Shown piece after piece: positions 42,228-50,938 of a stretch of 64,000 nucleotides of DNA. A model generated the notes under the pieces. That model saw only the letters and a list, made by a program, of their open reading frames with translations. It was not told where the DNA came from and ran no database searches. The position numbers were made by a program, and so were the translations under genes. The stretch spans positions 1 through 64,000 of the forward strand of contig JAFUNC010000015.1 in assembly GCA_017473115.1 (NCBI GenBank), given 5' to 3'. This DNA is from Lachnospiraceae bacterium. GTDB lineage: Bacteria; Bacillota; Clostridia; Lachnospirales; Lachnospiraceae. Numbering within the stretch: position 1 is the stretch's first letter; the number at the start of each line of letters is the position of its first letter.

Positions 42228-43343
42228 ATGTTTCGAAAAATAGTATTGAAAAGCGGATGGCTGGTTTGCGGTGGAATCCTTGCTTTGGGGTTGATGTCCT
42301 TTGCTAAGCCTGATGATACGGTATGTTTTAGTGCCGGTGCAGAAAATGTAATGAATGTATCTGCAACAACGCCTACGTTACAGAAGGCAATTGAAGATGC
42401 AAGTAACAGAAGTATTGATGCAGGTGTGGCTTCGGTGCTTGAGAGAGCCGGAGATATCAATCAGATTTCTCAAAGTGATATTGATAGTGTGGATTTCTGG
42501 GGATATTCCAATATCGGTATTGCACAGGTGGATAATCATCTAAATGTGAGACAGGAACCAAACGAAAGTGGTAAACTGGTAGGTAAAATGTCTAATAATA
42601 CAGCGTGTGAGATTCTTTCCATTACAGAGGACGGAAAATGGGCACATATTGTTTCCGGTGAAGTAGAAGGTTATGCAAGTACGGACTATCTTTTAACCGG
42701 AATTGATGCTGTACATAAAGCAGAAGAAATCGTGCAGCCTATGGCATATGTGGAAGCAGATGCTTTGAATATCCGAATTGAGCCTAATACGGAGTGTGAA
42801 ATTGTCACTACGATTCCCCATGGGGAATCGCTGGAGTTTTCTCAGGTTCTGGATGACGGATGGGTTGAAGTTTTGCTGGATGGTGATAAGGTATATGCTT
42901 CTGCAGAGTATGTTACCATTGAAGAGAAACTGGGGACTGCAATTACCATGACGGAACTTTTATATGGTGAAGGCGTATCCGATGTGAGAGTTGAACTCTG
43001 TCAGTATGCAAAGGAATTTATCGGTAATCCCTATGTATGGGGTGGTACGAGTCTGACTAACGGTGCGGATTGCTCCGGTTTTGTGCTCAGTGTATTTAAA
43101 AAGTTTGGTGTTACATTACCGCATCATTCCGGTTCGCAGGCACAGTACGGTACGTATGTATCCATGAATGAAATTCAAGCGGGAGACCTGGTATTTTACG
43201 GATATGGTAAAACCATTAACCATGTGGCAATTTATATCGGAAACGGACAGGTTGTGCATGCCAGCAGTCCGTCCACGGGTATTAAAATTTCCAGTGTATA
43301 TTACAGAACACCTCTTACACAGCGTTCGATTTTGATTGATTAA
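42228..43343 (+). CDS. Secreted NlpC/P60 cell-wall endopeptidase with two SH3b domains
   Basis: NlpC/P60 enzymes cut D-Glu-meso-DAP bonds in peptidoglycan. The 371-residue product has a signal peptide (basic start, hydrophobic core to about residue 25), a linker, two SH3b wall-binding domains (about 90-165, with HLNVRQEPNESGKLVG; and about 175-235, with ALNIRIEPNTECEIV), and a C-terminal catalytic domain. The catalytic triad is C282 in NGADCSGF, H332 in INHVAIY and H344 in VVHASSP. All are present. It is preceded by AAGGAGAT and a consensus promoter, so expression may be high. The neighbouring polytopic membrane gene may be co-transcribed. Confidence 0.94.
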   Translation: MFRKIVLKSGWLVCGGILALGLMSFAKPDDTVCFSAGAENVMNVSATTPTLQKAIEDASNRSIDAGVASVLERAGDINQISQSDIDSVDFWGYSNIGIAQVDNHLNVRQEPNESGKLVGKMSNNTACEILSITEDGKWAHIVSGEVEGYASTDYLLTGIDAVHKAEEIVQPMAYVEADALNIRIEPNTECEIVTTIPHGESLEFSQVLDDGWVEVLLDGDKVYASAEYVTIEEKLGTAITMTELLYGEGVSDVRVELCQYAKEFIGNPYVWGGTSLTNGADCSGFVLSVFKKFGVTLPHHSGSQAQYGTYVSMNEIQAGDLVFYGYGKTINHVAIYIGNGQVVHASSPSTGIKISSVYYRTPLTQRSILID

Positions 43344-43372
43344 AACATACGAATGAAAGCGAAAAGTGAATA

Positions 43373-44920
43373 ATGAAAATTTTTAAATGGAAGATAAATG
43401 AAAAAATAGTAGCGGCCATTGCAATTGTTTGTTTTATTATTTTGTGCTTATTGCCTTTGCTTATGATTGGTAAATATAATCATCCCTGTGCAGATGATTT
43501 CGGATATGGGTATGATGCACACGTCGCATGGCAATCAACACATTCTGTCATTGAAACCGTTAAGGCTGCTGCGTCTACTGTGAGATTTATGTATTATGCA
43601 TGGCAGGGAACATTTACTTCCATTTTTTTAATGGCTTTAACACCTATGGTCTTTGGGGAACAGTATTATGCCATTGTGCCTTTTATTATGTTGGGCATGC
43701 TTACCGCGTCTGTGCTTTATCTTTCGAAAGTACTTGTATGTGATATTTTAAAAGGCAGTAAGGCGAATAGTATTATTTTATCGGTAATCCTTCTTTTTAT
43801 GATGATAGAAGAAATCTATACGCCTGCATCTGCGTTCTTTTGGTATAATGCGGCAATACATTATACATTTATGCAATCTGTCATGTTTTTTATGGTGGCT
43901 TTTGTTTTACGCAGTGCGACATCTAAAAAAACAGTAATATCTGTTATTTCCTGTGTTTTTGCTACAATGTGTGCATTTATATTATCCGGTGGTAATTATT
44001 TAAATGCGCTGATCGGTATGATATTATTGGTTTCACTGTTTTTACTGTTTACGATTTTGTTTGTTTGGGATAAAAAGAAAGGCAAGAAGGAATCCCCTGT
44101 AAAGAGTGGATTTCGCAGATTCTATTTATTTCTTTTTCCGCTGGTTGTTTATATATACGGATTCAGAATCAGTGTGATTGCACCGGGGAATGAGGTAAGA
44201 GGCAGAAGTTTTGAAGATACGCCTGCATTGGTTGCAATACTTCGTTCTTTCGGCTCCGGTTTTGAGTTTGCGGGAGAGTGGATTTCACTTTTTACCATTG
44301 TGTTATTGATACTTGCATTGCCGGCAATTTGGGCGATTACGGATAAAACAAAATATCGGTTCCGCTGGCCGCTTTTGGTGATTGCATTTAGTTTTTGTCT
44401 GTTTTGTGCTACATTTACATCAAGTCATTACGGTATGGCAGGTCCGGGATTGCCGCGAACATTTAATAACTGCAAAATGCTATACCAGTTGTTGTTGATG
44501 ATAAACGAAGTCTATCTGATCGGATGGTTGAAAGTTCGCTTAAAAGAATCTAAAAAAGAACGTCTTAAAAAGTTTGTACTGACACATGGAGTGATGTTTT
44601 ACATAATAGTATCGGTCGCTTTGGCCGGAGTATTTCTTGCCTGTGATGATAAGGAAGCATATTATCCTTCTTATGCATCTGCAAAATATATGAAGCAGGG
44701 ATTTGCTATGTATTATCATATGCAGTATTTAGAGCGTATTACCGTTATGAATGGTCCTGAAACCGTGGTTTATGTAAAAGAGGTTGCACCTAAATTAAAT
44801 GTTTTGTATGTGGACGATGTTACAACCAATCCAAAAGATTGGCGTAATGAACAATATGCACGATGGTACGGAAAAGAGCAGGTTATTTTGATTCCGTGGG
44901 AAGAATGGCATCAACAATAA
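43373..44920 (+). CDS. Polytopic membrane protein, DUF6056/GT-C-like, unknown function
   Basis: This 515-residue protein has about eleven hydrophobic helices and a short C-terminal soluble end (about 455-515). After the first helix comes NHPCADDFGYGYDAHVAW, whose DDF pair in the first outer loop resembles the acidic motif of GT-C glycosyltransferases and of the DUF6056 family. Other notable segments are WYNAAIHYTF and GPGLPRTFNNCKM. If it is a GT-C enzyme, it would transfer a sugar from a lipid carrier outside the cell. The family name is from memory and not checked. It begins 29 bases after the NlpC/P60 gene with no terminator between. Confidence 0.75.
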   Translation: MKIFKWKINEKIVAAIAIVCFIILCLLPLLMIGKYNHPCADDFGYGYDAHVAWQSTHSVIETVKAAASTVRFMYYAWQGTFTSIFLMALTPMVFGEQYYAIVPFIMLGMLTASVLYLSKVLVCDILKGSKANSIILSVILLFMMIEEIYTPASAFFWYNAAIHYTFMQSVMFFMVAFVLRSATSKKTVISVISCVFATMCAFILSGGNYLNALIGMILLVSLFLLFTILFVWDKKKGKKESPVKSGFRRFYLFLFPLVVYIYGFRISVIAPGNEVRGRSFEDTPALVAILRSFGSGFEFAGEWISLFTIVLLILALPAIWAITDKTKYRFRWPLLVIAFSFCLFCATFTSSHYGMAGPGLPRTFNNCKMLYQLLLMINEVYLIGWLKVRLKESKKERLKKFVLTHGVMFYIIVSVALAGVFLACDDKEAYYPSYASAKYMKQGFAMYYHMQYLERITVMNGPETVVYVKEVAPKLNVLYVDDVTTNPKDWRNEQYARWYGKEQVILIPWEEWHQQ

Positions 44921-44929
44921 AGAAAATGC

Positions 44930-44958
44930 TTTACATAAAAAAATCTTTATGTTATACT
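44930..44958 (+). promoter_or_regulatory. Sigma-A promoter of rpsO
   Basis: TTTACA (44930-44935), spacing 17, TATACT (44953-44958). The predicted start near 44965 gives a leader of about 80 bases. Confidence 0.75.
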
Positions 44959-44973
44959 AACAAAGTGTGAAAA

Positions 44974-45020
44974 ATTGTAGCCAGGTGATTGGACACTCCG
45001 ACCTATCACTTAGTTGCAAT
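44974..45020 (+). promoter_or_regulatory. Structured rpsO leader, candidate S15 autoregulatory element
   Basis: Nested stems: ATTGTAG (44974-44980) with TTGCAAT (45014-45020), then AGGTGAT (44983-44989) with ATCACTT (45005-45011), and an apical GGA/TCC near 44991-44998. S15 regulates its own mRNA through different leader structures in several phyla. This fold has a similar size and place, ending 13 bases before AGGAGG. Not matched to a named motif. Confidence 0.5.
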
Positions 45021-45046
45021 AATAAAAAGAACAGGAGGAAACAGAA

Positions 45047-45313
45047 ATGATTTCAAAGGAAAAGAAACAGGCTATTATCGCTGAATATGCAAGATGTGAA
45101 GGTGACACAGGTTCACCCGAAGTTCAGGTTGCTATTCTTACAGCAAGAATTAAGGAACTTACTGAGCATATGAAGCAGAATCCTAAGGATTACCATTCAG
45201 GAAGAGGTCTTCTTAAGATGGTTGGTCAGAGACGTGGTTTACTTGACTACTTAAAGAAGAATGACATTGAAAGATACCGTTCTCTGATTGAAAGACTTGG
45301 AATTAGAAAGTAA
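45047..45313 (+). CDS. rpsO: 30S ribosomal protein S15
   Basis: S15 is a primary 16S rRNA binder that nucleates the platform of the 30S subunit. The 88-residue product has the invariant features [23 protein letters not shown], then [19 protein letters not shown] and [11 protein letters not shown]. Length is exactly as expected. The ATG follows AGGAGGAA. A strong terminator and a structured pnp leader follow, the rpsO-pnp pairing common in bacteria. Confidence 0.98.
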   Translation: MISKEKKQAIIAEYARCEGDTGSPEVQVAILTARIKELTEHMKQNPKDYHSGRGLLKMVGQRRGLLDYLKKNDIERYRSLIERLGIRK

Positions 45314-45318
45314 TTGCA

Positions 45319-45352
45319 AAGGCGGACGATACCTCGTCCGCCTTCATTTTTT
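45319..45352 (+). terminator. Terminator between rpsO and pnp
   Basis: AAGGCGGACGA (45319-45329) pairs perfectly with TCGTCCGCCTT (45334-45344) around a 4-base loop and is followed by CATTTTTT. I see no clear promoter between it and pnp, so pnp may depend on read-through. Confidence 0.88.
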
Positions 45353-45367
45353 GGAAATGTGAATTAT

Positions 45368-45444
45368 GGCAGAAGATGCTGCCGAGACCACTGCAAAGCC
45401 CGGAAAGAAGTTTCGGTTTTTGCAGTAGTTTCGGGTCTTCTGCC
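45368..45444 (+). promoter_or_regulatory. Long-range hairpin in the pnp leader
   Basis: GGCAGAAGA (45368-45376) pairs perfectly with TCTTCTGCC (45436-45444), and inside it ACTGCAAA (45390-45397) pairs with TTTGCAGT (45419-45426). PNPase represses itself through a leader stem in E. coli. A like function here is inference. Confidence 0.65.
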
Positions 45445-45476
45445 TCTAAATAAAATGTATTAAGGAGGAAACAAAA

Positions 45477-47561
45477 ATGTTTAAGACTTTTAGTTTGGAA
45501 CTGGCAGGTCGTACCCTTTCCGTAGACATCGGAAGAGTATCTGCACAGGCTAACGGTGCTGCTTTTATGCATTATGGCGACATCACAGTATTATCAACAG
45601 CAACAGCAAGTGAAAAGCCCAGAGACGGAATTGACTTTTTCCCTTTGAGCGTTGAGTATGAAGAGAAGTTGTACTCAGTAGGTAAAATCCCCGGAGGATT
45701 CAATAAGAGAGAAGGTAAGGCGTCTGAAAATGCGATTTTAACAAGCCGTGTTATTGACCGTCCTATGCGTCCCTTATTCCCTAAGGATTACAGAAATGAC
45801 GTAACATTAAACAACCTTGTAATGAGCGTTGATCCTGAATGTCGTCCTGAACTTGTTGCTATGTTAGGTTCTGCAATTGCAACTTCTATTTCAGATATTC
45901 CTTTCTGCGGACCTTGTGCAACAACACAGATTGGTTTGGTAGACGGTGCATTCGTTGTTAACCCTAATCAGGAACAGTGGAAGAACGGTGACTTACAGTT
46001 AACCGTTGCTTCAACTTCTGAAAAGGTTATTATGATTGAAGCAGGTGCAAACGAAGTACCTGAAGCAAAGATGATTGAAGCAATCTATATGGCACATGAA
46101 GTGAACCAGAAGATTATTGCTTGGATCAATGAAATTGTAGCAGAAGTAGGTAAAGCAAAGCATGAATATACAAGTTGTGCAATTCCTGAGGAAATGTTTG
46201 CTGCAATTAAGGAAATTGTTCCTCCCGTTGAAATGGAAGAAGCAGTTTTCACAGATGAAAAGCAGGTGAGAGAAGAAAATATCCGCAAGATTACAGATAA
46301 GTTGGAAGAAGCCTTTGCTGATAAGGAAGATTGGTTACCCGTACTTGGTGAAGCAGTTTACCAGTATCAGAAGAAGACCGTTCGTAAGATGATTTTAAAA
46401 GATCAGAAGCGTCCTGACGGCAGAGCAATGAACCAGATTCGTAAACTCGCTGCAGAAGTAGATATTATTCCTCGTGTACATGGTTCTGCTATGTTTACAC
46501 GTGGACAGACTCAGATCTGTAATGTATGTACTTTGGCTCCTTTGTCAGAAGTGCAGAAAATTGACGGTTTGGATGATAACGAGAAGGCTAAGAGATATAT
46601 GCACCACTACAATTTCCCTGCATACTCTGTAGGTGAAACAAAGGTAAGCCGTGGACCCGGACGCCGTGAAATCGGTCATGGTGCTTTGGCTGAAAAGGCA
46701 TTGGTTGCAGTACTTCCTTCAGAGGAAGAATTCCCTTATGCAATTCGTACCGTATCTGAAACATTTGAATCAAACGGTTCTACTTCAATGGCATCTACCT
46801 GTTCATCATGTATGTCACTTATGGCTGCAGGTGTTCCCATTAAGAAGATGGTTGCAGGTATTTCCTGTGGTTTGGTAACCGGTGATACAGATGATGATTT
46901 CGTACTTTTAACAGATATCCAGGGTCTTGAAGACTTCTTCGGTGATATGGACTTTAAGGTAACCGGTACAGAAGACGGTATCACAGCAATCCAGATGGAT
47001 ATTAAGATTCACGGTCTGACAAGACCTATCGTAGAAGGTGCTATCGCAAGATGTCGTGAAGCAAGAATGTTCATTATGGAAAACTGTATGAAGCCTGCAA
47101 TTGCAGAGCCTCGTAAGACTGTAAACGAATATGCTCCCAAGATTGTTCAGATCAAGATTGATCCTGAAAAGATTGGTGAAGTTGTTGGTCAGAGAGGTAA
47201 GACCATCAACGAAATCATTGCAAGAACCAATGTGAAGATTGATATCACAGATGAAGGTGCTGTAAGCGTATGCGGTACAGATGCTGCAATGATGGATAAG
47301 GCAATCGAAATGATTCAGACAATCGTAACCGACTTTGAAGAAGGTCAGGTATTCAAGGGTAAGGTAGTCAGCATCAAGGAATTCGGTGCATTCGTTGAAT
47401 TCGCTCCCGGAAAAGAAGGAATGGTTCACATTTCAAAGATTTCCAAGGAAAGAATTGAGCACGTTGAAGATGTACTTACATTAGGTGACGAAGTTAAGGT
47501 TGTTTGCCTTGGTAAGGACAAGATGGGAAGAATGAGTTTCTCAATCAAGGATTGTAAATAA
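45477..47561 (+). CDS. pnp: Polyribonucleotide nucleotidyltransferase (PNPase)
   Basis: PNPase degrades RNA from the 3' end with phosphate. The 694-residue product has the first RNase PH domain (GKIPGGFNKREG, TSRVIDRPMRPLFP), an all-helical linker, the second and active RNase PH domain (FTRGQTQ, SRGPGRREIGHGALAEKAL, then the acidic TGTEDGITAIQMDIK), a KH domain (IGEVVGQRGKTINEI) and an S1 domain (FKGKVVSIKEFGAFVEFAPGKEG). All domains are complete and the length is normal. The ATG follows TAAGGAGGAA. It is followed by two terminators in tandem. Confidence 0.98.
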   Translation: MFKTFSLELAGRTLSVDIGRVSAQANGAAFMHYGDITVLSTATASEKPRDGIDFFPLSVEYEEKLYSVGKIPGGFNKREGKASENAILTSRVIDRPMRPLFPKDYRNDVTLNNLVMSVDPECRPELVAMLGSAIATSISDIPFCGPCATTQIGLVDGAFVVNPNQEQWKNGDLQLTVASTSEKVIMIEAGANEVPEAKMIEAIYMAHEVNQKIIAWINEIVAEVGKAKHEYTSCAIPEEMFAAIKEIVPPVEMEEAVFTDEKQVREENIRKITDKLEEAFADKEDWLPVLGEAVYQYQKKTVRKMILKDQKRPDGRAMNQIRKLAAEVDIIPRVHGSAMFTRGQTQICNVCTLAPLSEVQKIDGLDDNEKAKRYMHHYNFPAYSVGETKVSRGPGRREIGHGALAEKALVAVLPSEEEFPYAIRTVSETFESNGSTSMASTCSSCMSLMAAGVPIKKMVAGISCGLVTGDTDDDFVLLTDIQGLEDFFGDMDFKVTGTEDGITAIQMDIKIHGLTRPIVEGAIARCREARMFIMENCMKPAIAEPRKTVNEYAPKIVQIKIDPEKIGEVVGQRGKTINEIIARTNVKIDITDEGAVSVCGTDAAMMDKAIEMIQTIVTDFEEGQVFKGKVVSIKEFGAFVEFAPGKEGMVHISKISKERIEHVEDVLTLGDEVKVVCLGKDKMGRMSFSIKDCK

Positions 47562-47575
47562 TTTTATAAGAAATA

Positions 47576-47610
47576 AAAGATGTCGGTTTTAAACCGGCAT
47601 CTTTTTTATT
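47576..47610 (+). terminator. First terminator after pnp
   Basis: AAAGATGTCGG (47576-47586) pairs with CCGGCATCTTT (47594-47604) with one G-T pair around TTTTAAA, then TTTATTT. Confidence 0.88.
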
Positions 47611-47626
47611 TCAAACAGTTGCTAAG

Positions 47627-47653
47627 CAGACTTTAAAAAGGTCTGTCTTTTTT
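47627..47653 (+). terminator. Second terminator after pnp
   Basis: CAGACTTT (47627-47634) pairs with AAGGTCTG (47638-47645) with one G-T pair, then TCTTTTTTA. Confidence 0.65.
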
Positions 47654-47675
47654 ATGCATAAAAGCGGACAAGGCT

Positions 47676-47704
47676 CATATATTTAGATGAATGCAATCTG
47701 CAAT
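47676..47704 (+). promoter_or_regulatory. Possible sigma-E-type promoter of spoIIIA
   Basis: CATATATT (47676-47683) and TCTGCAAT (47697-47704) loosely resemble the mother-cell sigma-E elements (-35 with ATATT, -10 CATACAAT) with a spacer of 13. spoIIIA is sigma-E dependent in Bacillus. The match is poor. Confidence 0.22.
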
Positions 47705-47785
47705 GAAAGAATGTGATAAGAGCAGCACGGAGAAAGAAAAAGAGTTTATATTCATAAAACATAATTTGGGAGGGACGGGCATAGT

Positions 47786-48736
47786 ATGTACAAGCAGGAG
47801 AGTATCAGGGCATTGTTCCCGGAGTGTTTATTATCTTATTTTCAAAATATTATTACGGATTACAAATTGGTCAAAGAACTGCGTATCCGAAAAAACGGTC
47901 CGATTCAGGTACTGCGGGGGGATAAACGTTTTTATCTGACCGAAAAAGGATGTTATGCAGAGACTCCACAGTGCGGTTTATGTTTTAGCGAAAGTGAATT
48001 TGCGCTGTTGTTCAGTCATATTTGCAGACATTCCGTTTATGCCTTTGAGCAGGAACTGGCGAACGGATATCTTACCGTGGAAGGCGGTCATCGCATTGGT
48101 GTAGTGGGACAGATTGTCTGGGATGGAACAGAGATTAAGAGCATGAAATATTTTACTGCCTTAAATATCAGAATTGCTCATGAAATCAAAGGAGTGGCGG
48201 ACAAAGTAATGCCGTTTTTATACGAAGGAGAAGAATTAAAAAGTACGTTAATTGTATCACCGCCGGGATGTGGCAAAACCACACTTTTACGGGACTTAAT
48301 CCGTAAAATTTCCAACGGAAGCAGGGAACATTTGCCCCAAATTGTCAGTTTGATTGATGAGCGCTCTGAAATTGCCTCCTGTTATCTGGGAACGCCTCAA
48401 AATGATATCGGTTTGCATACGGATGTTTTGGATGCCTGTCCCAAGGCCGCAGGTATGTTAATGGTACTCCGAGCTATGGCTCCTGAAGTCATTGCCGTGG
48501 ATGAATTGGGAGGAAGGGAAGACTATTCGGCGATTCAACAGGCTTTTTATCTGGGGTGTAAAATGTTTGCCACCATACACGGAACCGATATGGATACGCT
48601 GCTTTCCAATCCGTATATGGAAGGTGTTTTGGGAAAAGGCGGATTTGAGAGAGTTGTGTTCCTGCGCGGACGGGCCGGAGCAGAATCAAAGATAACAATT
48701 TGCAATGAAAAAGGAGAATTACTCAAACAATGCTAA
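47786..48736 (+). CDS. spoIIIAA: Stage III sporulation ATPase SpoIIIAA
   Basis: SpoIIIAA is the secretion-type ATPase of the mother-cell half of the SpoIIIA-SpoIIQ feeding channel between mother cell and forespore. The 316-residue product has a Walker A PPGCGKTTLLRDLIR near residue 160, then SLIDERSEIAS, the GLHTDVLDACPKAAGMLMVLRAM block and Walker B VIAVDELG, with ATIHGTD after it. The ATG follows GGGAGGG. Its end overlaps spoIIIAB by 7 bases, so translation is coupled. Confidence 0.96.
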   Translation: MYKQESIRALFPECLLSYFQNIITDYKLVKELRIRKNGPIQVLRGDKRFYLTEKGCYAETPQCGLCFSESEFALLFSHICRHSVYAFEQELANGYLTVEGGHRIGVVGQIVWDGTEIKSMKYFTALNIRIAHEIKGVADKVMPFLYEGEELKSTLIVSPPGCGKTTLLRDLIRKISNGSREHLPQIVSLIDERSEIASCYLGTPQNDIGLHTDVLDACPKAAGMLMVLRAMAPEVIAVDELGGREDYSAIQQAFYLGCKMFATIHGTDMDTLLSNPYMEGVLGKGGFERVVFLRGRAGAESKITICNEKGELLKQC

Positions 48737-49248
48737 AAATAATTGCCTGCGTATGCTTTTTGGTGGGGAGTTGCGGTTTTGGTTATATCAAAGTGTCCGA
48801 GTACAGGAAGCGATATGAGGAACTTATATATCTTCGTTACATATTAAGTTCATTATTGCTGGAATTACAGAGCAAAAGAGGAACATTTGGAGAGAATTGT
48901 CTGGCGCTTTCCGCGAAAATAAAAGAACCATATTCTTATATTTTTTATGGATTGTATGAGTTGTTGGAACGGGAGCGTAAAAAGCCGCCTGAAATTTATT
49001 GGAATGACAAAATAAAAGAATTATCGGAACAAATTTTACTAAAAAAGGATGAAATTAAAATTTTACAGGGGGTTATCCGGTGCGCAGGAGGAACTACACC
49101 TGCCATGCCTATGGAAGTTCTGCAGGAGAGTCTTTCGGAGTGGGACAAAGTAATCATTGCAGCGGAGCAGGTACGAAAAGAAAAAAGCAAAGTGACAGTT
49201 TGCCTAAGTATTACAGCAGGTCTGTTACTATGCATTATCATTATTTAA
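48730..49248 (+). CDS. spoIIIAB: Stage III sporulation protein SpoIIIAB (GspF-like)
   Basis: SpoIIIAB is a membrane protein related to the GspF/PilC platform and is thought to couple the SpoIIIAA ATPase to the channel. The 172-residue product has an N-terminal helix (residues 3-20), a helical soluble region with YRKRYEELIYLRYILSSLLLEL, and a C-terminal helix (about 155-171). Length and the LYELLERER region fit the family. It overlaps the spoIIIAA end. Confidence 0.93.
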   Translation: MLKIIACVCFLVGSCGFGYIKVSEYRKRYEELIYLRYILSSLLLELQSKRGTFGENCLALSAKIKEPYSYIFYGLYELLERERKKPPEIYWNDKIKELSEQILLKKDEIKILQGVIRCAGGTTPAMPMEVLQESLSEWDKVIIAAEQVRKEKSKVTVCLSITAGLLLCIIII

Positions 49249-49270
49249 TGACGTTTTCCGGAGGAAGAAT

Positions 49271-49465
49271 ATGAGTGTTGGTCTTATTTTTAAAATTGCG
49301 GCAGTGGGGATTCTGGTAACTGTTTTAAGTCAGGTTTTAAAGCATAGCGGTCGGGACGAGCATGCATTTTTGGCAAGTCTGGCGGGACTGATTCTTGTAT
49401 TGTCTTGGATTGTGCCTTATATTTTGGAACTGTTTGAAACCATTCGTAAATTATTTGAATTATAG
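49271..49465 (+). CDS. spoIIIAC: Stage III sporulation protein SpoIIIAC
   Basis: This is a small 64-residue protein with two membrane helices, as is typical for SpoIIIAC, with the family sequence LIFKIAAVGILVTVLSQVLKHSGRDEHAFLASLAGLILVL. It is a membrane part of the SpoIIIA complex and is homologous to SpoIIIAD encoded next to it. The ATG follows GGAGGAAG. Confidence 0.93.
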   Translation: MSVGLIFKIAAVGILVTVLSQVLKHSGRDEHAFLASLAGLILVLSWIVPYILELFETIRKLFEL

Positions 49466-49478
49466 AAGGGGTAGCATA

Positions 49479-49859
49479 ATGGAACTGGTTAAAGTTGCAA
49501 TTTTTGGAATTGCAACCGTACTGTTAGCGGTAGAATTAAAAGGACATAAACCTGTGTTGTCATTGATACTGGGGATGTCCGGTGCAATTTTGATTATGAT
49601 GTTCTCTTTGGATAAAATTCTGAAGGTGATGGAGCAGATTCAAACGGTTTTTCATTTGCTTGGACAAGGTACTTCCTATTTTATGATTCTGATTAAAGTA
49701 TTGGGTGTTACGTATCTGTGTCAATTTTCATCCGGAATTTGCAGGGATGCCGGATTTGGGAATCTTGCGGAACAGATTCAGGTATTCGGAAAACTGTATA
49801 TTATGTTGTCCGGAATGCCGATTTTACTGGCATTTATAGAGATGATTCAGAATCTGTAA
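49479..49859 (+). CDS. spoIIIAD: Stage III sporulation protein SpoIIIAD
   Basis: I start at the ATG at 49479 behind AGAAGGGG; the open frame extends back into spoIIIAC in another phase. The 126-residue product has four hydrophobic segments and the family elements KVAIFGIATVLLAVELKGHKPVLS and GTSYFMILIKVLGVTYLCQFSSGICRDAGF. It is a membrane part of the mother-cell SpoIIIA complex. Spacing of 13 bases from spoIIIAC fits co-translation. Confidence 0.94.
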   Translation: MELVKVAIFGIATVLLAVELKGHKPVLSLILGMSGAILIMMFSLDKILKVMEQIQTVFHLLGQGTSYFMILIKVLGVTYLCQFSSGICRDAGFGNLAEQIQVFGKLYIMLSGMPILLAFIEMIQNL

Positions 49860-49909
49860 AAAGTCATTGATTAAAGCGAAATGAGTAATGATTAGAGTGA
49901 GAGAAAAGA

Positions 49910-50938
49910 ATGAATTATGACGAATTAACCGGTACATTGAACCGGTTTATGCCTACCTTCGGTGATTTGTTTCAGGACCTATATGAGCAGTTGATGGCAG
50001 GAGAAGTGCCGGGGCTGGATATGATCTGGGAAATGTGTATCAGTACCATAAAAGAAAATGCGGCGGATATGATGCACGTTATGATTTCTTTGTTGATGAT
50101 AGGACTTCTGTCCGCAGTATTGCATCAATTCGGTAATGTATTCGGTAATCGCCAGATTGCGGATCTGGCTTTTTACTTTACATATTTGTACGGAGTGATT
50201 CTGTTACTTCAGGTGTTTTATGTGATGGTTGAAACAGCAACGATGGTAGTAGAAAATATCATTTCTTTTACGCAAATTCTGATACCGGCATTTTATATAG
50301 CGGTAGCAATGTGTTACGCATCCATAACGGCAGGTGCATTTTATCAGTTGAATTTATTGTTGTTGTATGCCGTGGAGATTATTTTCCCGGAAGTGATACT
50401 TTCTTTGGTTACCTGCTTTGTTTTTATTTCGGTAATCAGCGGTTCTACGGAGGATGACAGGTTTGCAGAGTTGATTTCCCTAATCAAAAAAGCTGTTTCA
50501 TTATTGATTAAACTCTGTATCACGACGGTTACCGGTGTGGGAGTTATGAAGGGACTGATTCATCCCGTGGCAGACAGTGTTAGTTTTACGATGGTACAGA
50601 AAACAGTGGCGGCCATTCCGGGAATCGGAGATATTACCGATTCGGTATCTAAAATGTTTTTGGGCTCGGCGGTGTTGATAAAAAACAGTATCGGAATTGC
50701 AACGTTGATTATGATGCTTTTGATTGTATGCGGACCGCTTGTTAAAATTTTCATTCTGGCGTGTATGATTAAAATTTCCGGCGCCTGTGTGGGTATGTTT
50801 GGTGACAGAAGATTAACCAAATGCATAGACAGGGTATCTGAGGGCGGTTTTATGTTGCTAAAAGTAACTTTGGCCATTGTAATGATTCTTTTTATTTTAA
50901 TTGCTTTGGTAACGGCAGTGGCCGGAAAGGGAGTATAA
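49910..50938 (+). CDS. spoIIIAE: Stage III sporulation protein SpoIIIAE, lacking an N-terminal signal peptide
   Basis: SpoIIIAE is the large multi-helix membrane protein of the channel. The 342-residue product has about eight hydrophobic helices with the family segments LLMIGLLSAVLHQFGNVFGNRQIADLAF, VTGVGVMKGLIHPVADSVSF and VAAIPGIGDITDSVSKMFLGSAVLIKNSIG. It is about 55 residues shorter than Bacillus SpoIIIAE (399). The missing part is the N-terminal signal sequence and linker. A TGA lies in frame 12 bases before the ATG, so no longer start exists. It may be a lineage form. Confidence 0.92.
   Translation: MNYDELTGTLNRFMPTFGDLFQDLYEQLMAGEVPGLDMIWEMCISTIKENAADMMHVMISLLMIGLLSAVLHQFGNVFGNRQIADLAFYFTYLYGVILLLQVFYVMVETATMVVENIISFTQILIPAFYIAVAMCYASITAGAFYQLNLLLLYAVEIIFPEVILSLVTCFVFISVISGSTEDDRFAELISLIKKAVSLLIKLCITTVTGVGVMKGLIHPVADSVSFTMVQKTVAAIPGIGDITDSVSKMFLGSAVLIKNSIGIATLIMMLLIVCGPLVKIFILACMIKISGACVGMFGDRRLTKCIDRVSEGGFMLLKVTLAIVMILFILIALVTAVAGKGV

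Noticed and set aside
47691..47939. 82-codon frame before spoIIIAA
   Set aside because: It overlaps the spoIIIAA start in another frame and has no family resemblance or good binding site.
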